Assembly (NCBI RefSeq): GCF_033115175.1
Contig: NC_084829.1
Span: 132,714,996-132,778,995 of the forward strand
Direction of reading: 5' to 3'
Source of the DNA: Lepus europaeus
Taxonomy: Eukaryota; Chordata; Mammalia; Lagomorpha; Leporidae
DNA length: 64,000 nt
The notes beneath the pieces were generated by a model, which saw only the letters and a list, made by a program, of their open reading frames with translations, ran no database searches and was not told the origin of the DNA. The position numbers and the translations under genes are program-made. Position 1 is the first letter of the stretch. Every line of letters begins with the position of its first letter. Shown here piece by piece: positions 11,902-22,439 of the stretch.

Positions 11902-12025
11902 TTCACACCTTACACCGTAGGGACTCCTTGTTAGGAAACCATACTGAGTGAAGTTGATTGGCTGACTCCCTATAACATTCTAGGAAGTGGAAGCCAATAA
12001 AAGGTGATTTTTCAAACATATAATT
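11902..12025 (+). promoter_or_regulatory. TAAR8: TAAR8 putative promoter block
   Basis: 11902-11927 is the shared TAAR upstream block (TTCACACCTT...AGGGACTCC). A/T-rich TATA-like candidates follow at 11995-12002 (CAATAAAA) and 12016-12025 (ACATATAATT). A 3' splice site ends at 12335 (AAATTTTCAG), 67 nt before the ATG. The 5' splice site is unclear. A second TATA-like TATATAAAAG lies at 12285-12294. Exon structure is inferred. Confidence 0.45.
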
Positions 12026-12402
12026 ACATTATTTGTGGTTTTCTTTTTCAAGGAAGACCTTCACAGATGCAGGGAAATGGGTATTGAAATTAAAATTCTT
12101 TCAATTCAGATAATATGATTTTGGGCTGATACAAATTTATAGTATATTTGGTAGGGGGTTGACTATGTGTTTAGGTCATAATCACAGAAAAAATTACATG
12201 ATTAAAGACAGAGACAATGAGTGTTGCATTTTAAAATTTCATTTCATTTTACTTTGTAACCACAATGGAAAAAGTGACAGGCAATATATAAAAGCTGTGG
12301 CTAAGATATGAAGTTTGAATTTTTTAAATTTTCAGAACTCAAAGCTATGATTGTCTACCACGAAGAAAACAGAAGCACAGCAAGCATCAGAAAAGCAGAA
12401 CC

Positions 12403-13431
12403 ATGCTGAGCAATTTCACAAAGCCTGCAGTGCAGCTTTGCTTTGAGAATGTGAACGGATCTTGCATCAAAATTCCCTATTCGCCCGGGTCCCGGGTGCT
12501 TCTGTACACAGTGTTTGGCTTTGGGTCCCTGCTGGCTGTGTTTGGAAACCTCCTGGTGATGACTTCAGTTCTTCATTTCAAGCAGCTGCACGCTCCCACC
12601 CATTTCCTCATCGCCTCCCTGGCCGGAGCCGACTTTCTGGTGGGTGTGACTGTGATGCCCTTCAGCATGGTCAGGTCCGTGGAGAGCTGCTGGTATTTTG
12701 GAAGCAAGTTTTGTACTTTTCACAGTTGCTGTGATGTGGCTTTTTGCTACACATCTGTCCTCCACTTGTGCTTCATCTCCATCGACAGGTACATTGCTGT
12801 CACTGACCCTCTGGTCTATCCCACCAAGTTCACCATTTCTGTGTCAGGAATTTGCATTGGCATCTCCTGGATCCTGCCCCTGGTGTACAGCTGGGCTGTG
12901 TTTGCCACAGGTCTCAATGATGATGGGATGGAAAGCTTAGTAACTGCTCTTAACTGTATAGGGGGCTGCCAAATTGCTGTGAACCAAGACTGGGTTTTGA
13001 TAGATTGCCTGTTATTCTTCATACCGACCTTTGTTATGATAATTCTTTACAGTAAGATTTTTCTTGTAGCTAAGCAGCAAGCAATAAAAATTGAATCTAC
13101 TAGTAGCAAAGCAGACTCATCCTCAGAGAGTTATAAAGCCAGAGTGGCCAAGAGAGAGAGAAAAGCAGCTAAAACCCTGGGGGTCACGGTGATAGCATTT
13201 ATGATATCATGGTTACCATATACAATTGAAACATTAGTTGATGCTTTTATGGGCTTTATAACCCCTGCCTATATTTATGAGATCTGCTGTTGGTGTGCTT
13301 ATTACAACTCAGCCATGAATCCTGTAATTTATGCTTTATTTTACCCTTGGTTTAGGAAAGCCTTAAAACTTACTTTAAGTGGGAAAGTTTTTAAAAATAG
13401 TTCATCCACCATTAGTTTGTTTTCAGAATAA
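12403..13431 (+). CDS. TAAR8: Trace amine-associated receptor 8
   Basis: A 342-residue intact olfactory amine receptor. The start ([20 protein letters not shown]), the run ending [18 protein letters not shown] and the end STISLFSE follow TAAR8. Marks are N49 (1.50), D77 (2.50), D111 (3.32) for the ligand amine, DRY at 128-130, and D201 in TM5 ([10 protein letters not shown]). D201 corresponds to the second acidic site that is linked in TAAR6/TAAR8 to diamine ligands such as cadaverine and putrescine. NSAMNPVIY at 302-310 is the fingerprint. N-glycosylation sequons are at N4 and N18. Codons before about 12900 are GC-rich and close in sequence to the other TAARs, and later codons are AT-rich. 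AATAAA signals lie near 13487 and 13497. Confidence 0.95.
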   Translation: MLSNFTKPAVQLCFENVNGSCIKIPYSPGSRVLLYTVFGFGSLLAVFGNLLVMTSVLHFKQLHAPTHFLIASLAGADFLVGVTVMPFSMVRSVESCWYFGSKFCTFHSCCDVAFCYTSVLHLCFISIDRYIAVTDPLVYPTKFTISVSGICIGISWILPLVYSWAVFATGLNDDGMESLVTALNCIGGCQIAVNQDWVLIDCLLFFIPTFVMIILYSKIFLVAKQQAIKIESTSSKADSSSESYKARVAKRERKAAKTLGVTVIAFMISWLPYTIETLVDAFMGFITPAYIYEICCWCAYYNSAMNPVIYALFYPWFRKALKLTLSGKVFKNSSSTISLFSE

Positions 13432-13784
13432 GTATAAGCATTAAGTCAAAAATTAATGATATTTTCAAAATTGTGATCTTATCTTGAAATAAAATGGAAT
13501 AAATGAGTAATTCTTTCTAAATTTGAAAAATATATTTTTCAAAGCATTGTGAAGAGTAAAACATTGTACAGATACTGTGCTGCATAATAAATGATCAAGT
13601 GGTTTGTACTTGTCCTTGTCTCAACATTCTGTTTACCTCCTTACCATGTGCACTAATTTTTTCCAATTGGTTACTTCAATCTCATCTCTGATTATTAAAT
13701 CTCAAATTCCCTTTTCTGTTAAGTACAACTCATTTATCTTCAAGTGAAGATAAATTTATCATTTACTACACTGTGTTAATAATC
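13432..13784. other. TAAR8 3' flank
   Basis: Contains the likely 3' UTR with several AATAAA signals (about 13487, 13497, 13586). Nothing else recognised. Confidence 0.5.
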
Positions 13785-14115
13785 TAGGGTGGCCATAATG
13801 TATTCGCACACACTGGGGAGCTTAAACGATAGAAACTCTCTGTCCCACAATTCCATAGGCTAAGAAGCCTTAAGCTCAAGCTCTCCCCTCTGAGAGAGTC
13901 CCTCCTCACCTTGCACATTGCTGTCTTCTTTCTGTGTGCTCTAGTTTCTTTCTTCCTGCGTTTGTGTCCTGACTGCATGTTTTTATAGAATACAAGTTAT
14001 CTTGGAATAGAGCCCCCCATAAATTCTTCATTTTAACTTAACTATCTCTTTGAAGATTGTAGTATTGGGGGTTAAGACTTCAGAATATCAGTTTTGAGTG
14101 CCACGATTCAGTTTC
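13785..14115 (-). mobile_element. MLT1-type LTR (ERVL-MaLR), solo, fossil
   Basis: The reverse strand follows the MLT1 LTR pattern. In window orientation it reads GGCCATAATGTATTCGC, a GCTTAAACGATAGAAA stretch, CATTTTAACTTAACTATCTC and GGGGGTTAAGACTTCAG. No internal retroviral sequence adjoins it. The divergence fits an old, placental-wide insertion, and it is broken. Confidence 0.75.
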
Positions 14116-14698
14116 TGGCAGCAGTTTCAATTAGACATATTCCACACGTGATGGTGCTTCCCAAGAATCTGTTTATTTGCTGCTCTTCATTGGCTACTCT
14201 TCCACTTTCCTAAAATGTTTTTACTCCCAGAAATTTTAGGGGCAGGAGATAAACCTTTTATGCTTAAAGGTTTAAAAAATTTGGACTGTTCACTCAGAAT
14301 TTGGTGAGACCATTAATTCTGTCTTGGGGACAGGTAGGAATTGTAGACATTGCCCCTAAATTTTGCAAATGGAAAAATCTACCACAAAATGCGTGGCACA
14401 GTGATCATCTAGGAAATGGAAACTCTATACAGCAGTTACCAATTATTACTAGCAGTTGTCATTTGTATACTAACTTTCACCACCTGGAAATAGTGTGCAA
14501 TTCACTTTTGCAACTTTTCCCAACAGGTTTTCTCACCTAAAATAGCACACATTTCATTGTTTCAGAAAAGTGTGGAGTTAAAAATCCTATGGTAATATTG
14601 CAAAAAACATGCATTAAAAAGAGTGTAAGCAATGCATGCTATAATCTTATATTTTGTTCTGTGAATTCTTTAATATTGTTGATTGAATAATGTCAGTT
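14116..14698. other. Intergenic, no feature seen
   Basis: No gene or nameable repeat recognised. Confidence 0.4.
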
Positions 14699-14990
14699 GG
14701 AGGGCAAGTGTTTGGCGCAGTCATTAAGAGGCTGCTTAGGACATCTGCATCCCTTATCGTAACGCCTGGGTTTGAGTCTCAGTGCTGTTTCTGAAGTGCA
14801 CCTGGGCAGGCAGCAGATGATGGTTCTAATAACTTGCATCCCTGTGACTCTTGTGGAAAATCAGATTTGCCCCTGTCTTCAGCCTTACCACGCTATTTCA
14901 GGCATTTGAGGGAGTGAAACCCTGGATGGGAGATCTCTATCTTGCTCTCTATATTGCTCTGCCTTTCAAATAAGAAAAAGTAAAAAATTA
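14699..14990 (+). mobile_element. Older lagomorph SINE, forward
   Basis: Diverged copy from AGTGTTTGGCGCAGTCATTA to CTGCCTTTCAAATAAG. The form GGTTTGAGTC at the B-box is shared with the other older copies. Confidence 0.78.
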
Positions 14991-15515
14991 AAAATGGCAT
15001 TCGGAAATGCATATCTGAAATATTTTGTAAAAAGAAACTGAAATGTGGTGTAGTGTTGTTTAAATCGCTTTTTTCCTTTTCTTTTTTCTTGTGTTTACTT
15101 GTGGAGTCACTAGGTTATTGAAAAAAATATATTTTTTCTCATTTGTTTCCAATGAAGATTTTAATTACTTTCAAACAATTTTGAGCATAATAGTTTGTTA
15201 TGTTCCTTGTCAGGAATGGTTAATGTTATAAAATATAACATATAATGTTTTTTGCCAGGAAAATAATCTTGATGATAATATGGACAACCTATTTTAAACT
15301 ATATTATTGAGGACCCAAAATGTTAAAGATACTAATTCCTATGAGCAGAGGATCAATTACCACTACAAAGCTGGTCATTCTTGTAACATTATCTTTTCAC
15401 TCCCAAAGGTCCCATGGCCCTGAGGTATTAAAAGTATTCAAAAAGCATCTTTACTTTTCTTATTAGAAAGGATTGTTTTTCTTTTTTAAAAGATCATAAT
15501 TTTTAAGTTAACTCA
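14991..15515. other. Intergenic, no feature seen
   Basis: AT-rich sequence. Nothing recognised. Confidence 0.4.
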
Positions 15516-15806
15516 CTAGTTTTTATTTATCTAGACAGATAGAGAAACAGAGATATTTCTCACTCATTTCCTACTTAACAGCCAGGACTGGGCCAAGCTG
15601 AATCCAGGAGCTCAGAACTCAATCCAAGTCTCTGACATGGGTAGCAGAGACCGAGGTATTTGAGTTTTCATCTGCTGCTTCCCAGGGTGTACATTAGCAG
15701 GAAGTTAGAATGTGAAATGGAGCTGAGACTTGAACCCAGGCACTCTGATATGCAATGCACGCATCCCAATAGGGATATTAGTAGCTGCTCTATATGCCAG
15801 CTCCAT
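15516..15806 (-). mobile_element. Older SINE, reverse
   Basis: Reverse older-family copy (TGTACATTAGCAGGAAG, GACTTGAACCCAGGCACTCT), ending ATATGCCAGCTCC. Confidence 0.78.
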
Positions 15807-16065
15807 AGTAAGGCCCTTTGATGAGTCTTCAACTATGTTGGAAGATAGACAAGTATCCTAAAAATGTTTTGTTTTCTGAAAGTTGGATTAATGTAAATTG
15901 GATTTTACAGTTTGAAGGCAATGAGTAGATTAGTAGCTTGATAGCAATCAATAAAGTTTCATGATATCATTTAACTATCATCAAAAAATAATCCTATCTT
16001 TAAAACACCATGTGTTTTATTTTTATAGTATAGAGGACAAACAGAAAAAAATAAGTGAGAGTTGC

Positions 16066-16393
16066 GTAGGACCTAGCATTGTGGTGCAGAAGGTTAAGCC
16101 ACTGCTTGTAACAATAACATCCCATATTCAAGTGTTAGTTGGAGTCTTGGCTGTTGAGCTTCCAATCCAGCTCTTTACTAATGCACCTGAGAAAGCAGTG
16201 GAAGATGTCCCAAGTGTTTGGTCCTCTGTACCCACATGGGAACCCAGATGGACTTACTGGCTTTGGCTTGGTCTTGAGCTGGCTGCTGTAACCATTTGGA
16301 TAGTGAATCAGTGGATGGAAGATCTCTTTCTCTTTCTCTACCTCTCACTATATATCTATCACTATGCCTTTCAATAAAGAAAAATAGATACTT
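16066..16393 (+). mobile_element. C-SINE, forward
   Basis: Head CTAGCATTGTGGTGCAGAAG to a tail ending in A-rich sequence. Another SINE is inserted in its tail. Confidence 0.8.
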
Positions 16394-16406
16394 TAAAAAG
16401 AGTTGG

Positions 16407-16758
16407 GGGACTGGCACTGTGGCATATGTGGTAAAGTCACTGCCTGTGGCTCCATATGGGAGCTGGTTCATGTCCTGCTTGCCTTACTTCTGATTGTGGG
16501 AGCTGGTTCATGTCCTGGTTGTTCTACTTCTGATCCAGCTCCCTACTAATAACCAGAGACAAGCAGTGGAAAATGGCCCAAGTGTTTGGGTCCCTGCTAC
16601 TCTTATGGGAGACCTGGATGAAGCTCCAGGTTCCTGCCTACAGCGCAGCCCAACCTAGGCCATTGGTGCCTACAGAGGTGAACCAATGGTTGGAAGACCT
16701 CTGTGATTTTTCCTCTGTAGAACTCTGACTTTCAAATAAACATACTTTTTTAAAAAGA
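16407..16758 (+). mobile_element. C-SINE, forward, with internal tandem duplication
   Basis: Flanked by a 13-bp duplication TAAAAAGAGTTGG (16394-16406 and 16759-16771), which is the tail of the preceding SINE. Inside, a stretch beginning GGGAGCTGGTTCATGTCCTG occurs twice in a row (about 16459-16535). Confidence 0.82.
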
Positions 16759-16987
16759 TAAAAAGAGTTGGATAATATTCCCAGTCAACAAATGTTCAGT
16801 AGAATGACACTGTTGTTAAGTTAAATTATAGCTAATGCCTAAATCACTAATATAATTCTAAACATGGCATTTCTTTTGAAAATGCAGAGAATAAATTCAA
16901 ACACAAAAGAAAGAAAAGGGAGGCAGTTACAGGTCTCCATATCCTTCAGTACAGTCTTTCTCAATGTGTGGTACCACTCAATAATCT

Positions 16988-17240
16988 CCCTGAGTTGGGT
17001 GCTGTGGCACAGTAGGTTAATTTGCCACTTGGGACACTCCTATACATATCAAAGTGCCAGATGAATACTTTCAATACACCTGAGAAATGCTCCTGATAAG
17101 GCACCTGCGAAAGCTGGAGACGCTGGCCCAAGCATTTGGTTCCTTACCACTCAGGCAGGAAAGCTGGGAGGAGCCCCTGACTCTCGGCTTTGGCCTGGCC
17201 CAGCTCTGGCTGTTGTGAATATTTGAGGAGTGGAGCCAGA
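16988..17240 (+). mobile_element. Older SINE, forward, truncated
   Basis: Head GGTGCTGTGGCACAGTAGG and the later GGCTGTTGTGAATATTTGAGG are clear. The 3' tail is missing. Confidence 0.7.
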
Positions 17241-17341
17241 ACTTCTCAAAATATCAACTTCAGTTTTGCAGATTGCCTTTTAGTTGCTCTATTATTTATC
17301 ACAGATCAGGGAGAACATCATCAAAATGCATCACGTACAAA

Positions 17342-17550
17342 ATAACTTCAAAAAGTTTGTGGAAAATGGAATTAAATGATGTTTATGTGGGTGCAAAAAT
17401 ATTTTGAACTATCCATATGTAGTTTTTTCATAATATGCACTTTCATGAATATTTTGAAGACCTCTTACACACATGGATTTCAAGATGTTTTTGCACAAAA
17501 CTAAACTTATCTTTTAATTTATTTTCCATAAGCTATTTGAAGCATTCTCA
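17342..17550. mobile_element. Mariner-like MITE, palindromic
   Basis: The left side reads TTCAAAAAGTTTGTGG, then AATGGAATTAA and GGTGCAAAAATATTTTGAA. The right side is close to the reverse complement (TTTTTGCACAAAACTAAACT, TTATTTTCCATAAGCTATTTG). This is a nearly palindromic non-coding element with mariner-style terminal repeats. Further copies lie near 44335, 47322 and 52085. Confidence 0.65.
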
Positions 17551-17942
17551 TACTTAAAGGGTAAACATTAGAAGCATTCTTTTGAGGGTCCAGATAAAGG
17601 CAATATAGTCCTGTATTGTTACATTGTATAATCATTGTTTTATAAGTACCTGTTAACATAAATAGATGATAGATGAGAGAAAGGTAGAGATTAAGAACGA
17701 GGAGTTAATCATTATTTGAAGATGGATGACATAACTGAAAATAACTATGTCTGCCCTGTTGCATTTGAGGACTAATTTCAGACACCCACAGGTGTTTCCC
17801 TGATACAGAGACAGATTACAGATATACATTTTCTGTAATTACTTAGTTTACTTAAGATAAATGTACTTGATGACTTTGGGTTATATTACATACATTGCCT
17901 AACACATTTAATTTAATTTATTTATTTAAAATGCGCATGTGT

Positions 17943-18172
17943 AGGGCTGGTGTTGTGGTACAGTAGATTAAGCCAACACCTGTAACTTCAGCATCCCATA
18001 TCAGAGTGGCTATTTGAGTACCAGCTATTCTGCTTCTAAGATAACTTTCCTGCTAATGTGCCTAGGATGGCAGAAGAAAATAATCCAAGTATTTGGGCCC
18101 TTATCACCCATGTGGGAGACTCAGATTGAGTTCCAGGCTTCTGGCTTTAGCAAGGACCAGCCTTAACTGTGA
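17943..18172 (+). mobile_element. SINE, forward, 3'-truncated
   Basis: Begins GGGCTGGTGTTGTGGTACAG and stops within the body where old L1 sequence begins. Confidence 0.72.
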
Positions 18173-19086
18173 TACTAAGAAGAGTATTCTGTGCCACTAC
18201 TGTCATTGACATGGAAAAAGATATAGAAATACTATACTGCACCGTCTAACTAGAACTAAGCCAAAATAACCTACAAAATCAACACCCAAAACAAGACTTT
18301 TGAGCCACAAAACCACTCATTAAAAGTGATAGAAACAATTAATCAACAGATGCATGAAAGTCAATGTGGGGTCACAGAAAGTATGTAAAAACAAGGCAGT
18401 GTGATGCTCTCAAATGACAAAATAATATATTATCAGATTCCAAGGAAAGTGATAGTGATGAAATATCTTATATGCAAAAGAATGATTAAAGGATACTCAT
18501 TGAGAAACAAAATAATATTAACATACAACTTGAATAAATCAGGGAAACAATGCATGATGTAAATAAGAAATTCAACAAAGAGAGTCTTGAAAAAGAATAA
18601 AACAGAAATCTTGAAAACAAAGAACTAAAAATGTTAAAAAGAAAAAGTTAAGAGTCTCCATAACAGACTGCATGAAGCAGAAGAAACAGTAACTGAACAT
18701 GAAGACAGGTCCTTTGAAATATCTTAGACAAAAAAAAAAAAAAAAAAAAAAACTAAAAATACATTTTAAAAAATTGAAACAGATTCTGAGACCTCCAAAA
18801 CAGCATTAAATTATTACACCTTTGAATAGCTGAGCTTCCTAAAGGAGAAGAGAGGAGTAAAGGACACTCAATTTTGTAAAATGGACATTATTTGTTCCAT
18901 AGGGCAAGATAAGTTCCAACACAATAATAGTGGGGACTTCAATACTCTACTTTCATCAGTAGACAGATCATCCAGATATGACAGCAACAAAGGCTCATTA
19001 GAGTTAAATTATATTATTGAGAAAATGGACCTCACAGATATTTATAGAACGTTCCAACCAATAGCTGCAATATATTCATTATTCTA

Positions 19087-20074
19087 AGAGTGGGAATAAG
19101 AAATGGAGGAGGTAGTCTATAACTGTGAAGTAGTATAGTTCTGCATACAGTCATACAGACTTACCTCTAAGGGTACAGCCCAAGAACTTGTCTTGGGGCT
19201 CCAAACCCATAAAAATTGGTGGTATAAATGCCATCTTAACTGTTAAAATGATCATATTAAATGTTAAAGTCAACATATTGCTTGGTTTAAATATAAAAGT
19301 GGTCATATAAATAACATCAAGTTCCCAGTAAAAATAATAGAATTAAAAAGGAAGGAAAGTCCAATATGGGAAGCAGTCCACACAGCAGATTCCTAGAATG
19401 ACATTAGTTGTAAATAACACTCTGACCTCAGCATCAACCTTCAAGGCTTCCTGGTCTGGCTGAAAGGCCTGTGAGAGCATTTCAGGCATGGAAAGCCAAA
19501 ACTCTGTGGCAAAAAAATCCTACATGGAGGATCTCTGTGAGACCTTAGTGGAAAGAAAGGGTCATCAAAGAAGGACATACTCTTCTCTGAAGGGAGAACA
19601 TCCACTTTGCTTATGGCTGTGTCCAAATACTAGTAGAGTCTATGGTCACAAAAGGCTTCCATAGCTTTGCTATCCCATGGTAAGAGCCTTGGGTGATCAC
19701 TGACATCATAAATAAGAGTGTTAATTGTTAACAGAACAATAGAAGTCACTGTGCACTTACTCCCCGCGTAGGACTTCCATCCCTAATGAGTGGTACTATG
19801 AGAATCAACTGCAAATTTTGTTCCCAAACTGTACTCTATATGTTGCATGTGTGTGCGTGGGTGCAAATTATTGAAATCTGTGCTAAACATGGAGCTGTTC
19901 CTTTGTATATAAAATCAAACTAAAAATGAACCATTATGAATAAGGAGGTGGGAGAGGGAGAGGGAGGCGGGATGGGAGTTGGGGGGGGAGAGTGTGAGTA
20001 TGGGGGAAAGAAACACTATATTCCTAAAGTTGTATCTATAAAAATGCATTCATTAAATAAAAACTTAAAAAAAG
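19087..20074 (+). mobile_element. L1 3' UTR, 5'-truncated, nested in the old L1
   Basis: The sequence follows the same 3' UTR as the element at 55500-56420 (TCTCTGTGAGACC...GTGGAAAGAA, GGCTTCCATAG), then the G-rich tract and AATAAA near 20055. The 15-bp target ATATTCATTATTCTA is repeated at 19072-19086 and 20075-20089. Confidence 0.88.
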
Positions 20075-21335
20075 ATATTCATTATTCTAATTAGGAATGG
20101 AAGATTCTATATGATAGACCATATGTCACAAAACAAATTCAAAAAATGCAAAATCATATCATGTATTTTTTTTTGATGGTTGTGTATCAAAACTAGAAAT
20201 CAACAACAAAAAATTTTTCAGAATTATCCAAATATGTGGACTAGGAATAATATGCTTCTGAATGAGCAATGTGTCTTTGATAAAATCTAAAGAGAAGTCT
20301 AAATATATCTTGAAACAAATAAAAATAGAAATACATTATAACAAAACTTATAGAATGCAGCAAAAGCAATACTGATGGAGATGTTTATAGTAATATGCAT
20401 ACATATTTTAAAACCTCAAATAGGGGGGCAAGATGGCGGAATAGGCAGGGAGCACACTATTAGTCCGGGGGGAGAGACAGTTGAATATAAGTGGAGATAC
20501 TGCAGGGTCAAGGAAGAGTAGGGGAAGAAACAGCAGAGGAAACTTTTCCGGAACTAGCGATTCACAGTGGACCTGCGTGGAGAGCATGGGAGCCCAAGTT
20601 CGGGACACCAGCGGCAGAATAAACACACCAGCGCTGGAACACGAGGTGAGAAGAACCTCAATAGCCCGAGACACCAGCGGGAAAGCGGAAAGAGGAGACT
20701 AGAGGGAACGAGGCTTGAAACTCCGTGGGGAAAAGTTCACCAGGATAACTAGAAGAGAGAGAGGAAAAAAATAAAAAAAGTGACCGATACGGACACAAGT
20801 TTCTCTCTCTCCGCTCAGCTCTCAAAGGCGAGCAAGACAGAGCAGGCGCCATTTTGGACATACGTCATAAGCAGGGCGACCTCAGGTCTGCACCGGCCCT
20901 GAGCCTAGCAGAAACACCTGACTCTGGGGGGAGGGGTGAAATAACAGGAGATTAGCAACCCAGTGGGAGACTGCAGGAGAATTGGAGCCCACACTGAGGG
21001 CAGCAGAGATTCCCTGTGTGGTCCTTGGGAAAGAGCTTCCAATCTCTGGCTCCTGTGGGAATATCATTTGCCTGCTAACTACCTCCAATTACGTTCAGCT
21101 GTGCGGAATTACTTCCCTTTTGAATCAAAAAAAAAAAAAAAAGAGAGAGATTTACCACACCTAACCTGGGAGTGTCATCTTTGACACACCCTCAACCCTG
21201 AGGAACCAAACACAGCTCTCAGTCCACACTCATCTCAAGCCTCTAAGGCTCCACCGAAAGCAGACAGTCCACTTAATATAGAGCCATAGTGTAACAAGAA
21301 AAAACACCACAGTGAAGAAACCAAATATCTCCAAC

Positions 21336-22373
21336 ATGCCAAACAACAAATGCAAAAACCGAGGTAACAAGAACAAGGAAGACACTATGAAGCCCCCAAA
21401 TGAAAAAGACACCCCAATTCAAGATTATGAAGATGATGAGATCGAAGAAATGCAAGAAGCGGATCTCAAAAAATTGATAAGAACATTAAGAAGTTCTCAA
21501 AAACAAATTCTTGAACTATAGAAATCCTTAGTGGACAAGATAGAAAATCTCTCCTGTGAAAATGAAATATTAAGGAGGAATCAAAATGAAATGAAACAAC
21601 TAGTGGAACAAGAAACTGTGATAGTGACGAGAAATCATAATGAAATGAAGAATTCAATAGATCAAATGACAAACACATTAGAGAGCCTTAAAAACAGAAT
21701 GGGCGAAGCAGAAGAGAGAATATCAGACTTAGAAGACAGAGAACAGGAAAGGAAACAGGCAAACCAAAGAAAAGAAGAAGAAATTAGAAATCTAAAAAAT
21801 ATTGTCGGGAATCTACAGGATACTATTAAAAAACCCAACATTCGGGTTCTAGGAGTTCCTGAAGGCATGGAGAGGGAGAAAGGATTAGAAGGCATTTTCA
21901 GTGAGATACTAGCAGAAAATTTCCCAGGTTTGGAGAAGGACAGAGGCATCTTAGTACAGGAAGCTTATAGAACCCCTAATAAACATGACCAAAAGAGATC
22001 CTCACCACGACATGTTGTAATCAAACTCACCACAGTGAAACATAAAGGAAAGATCCTAAAATGTGCAAGAGAGAAACGTCAGATTACTCTCAGAGGATCT
22101 CCAATTAGACTCACAGCAGACTTCTCATCAGAAACCCTACAAGCTAGAAGGGAATGGCGAGACATAGCCCAGGTACTAAGAGAGAAAAACTGCCAGCCCA
22201 GAATACTATATCCTGCAAAGCTCTCATTTGTGAATGAAGGTGAAATTAAGACTTTTCATAGCAAACAGAAACTGAAAGAATTTGTTGCCACTCATCCTGC
22301 CCTGCAAAAGATGCTTAAAGATGTGTTACACACAGAAACACAGAAACATGATCACCAATATGAAAGAAGGTAA
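21336..22373 (+). pseudogene. L1 ORF1 (RNA-binding chaperone), one in-frame stop
   Basis: ORF1p is the trimeric RNA-binding protein of L1 particles. The frame starts at MPNNKCKNRGNK (an earlier in-frame ATG lies at 21312) and ends at TAA 22371-22373. A TAG at 21522-21524 interrupts it after about 62 codons, and a 280-codon frame follows from 21531. That part has a heptad-rich coiled coil (NRMGEAEERISDLEDREQER), the RRM core (IRVLGVPEGMEREKGLEGIF) and the C-terminal domain (HVVIKLTTVKHKGKILKCAR). Apart from the stop the frame is undamaged, so the copy is young. Confidence 0.88.
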
Positions 22374-22439
22374 AGGAAGGAAACCTCACAGCAAAAGATC
22401 ACAGGAAGCTCAATTTCTCTTTGACATAGAATTAAACTC

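Noticed and set aside
12462-13022. Overlapping frames on both strands of TAAR8 (and similar ones in the other receptors)
   Set aside because: They are shadows of the receptor exon with no independent homology.
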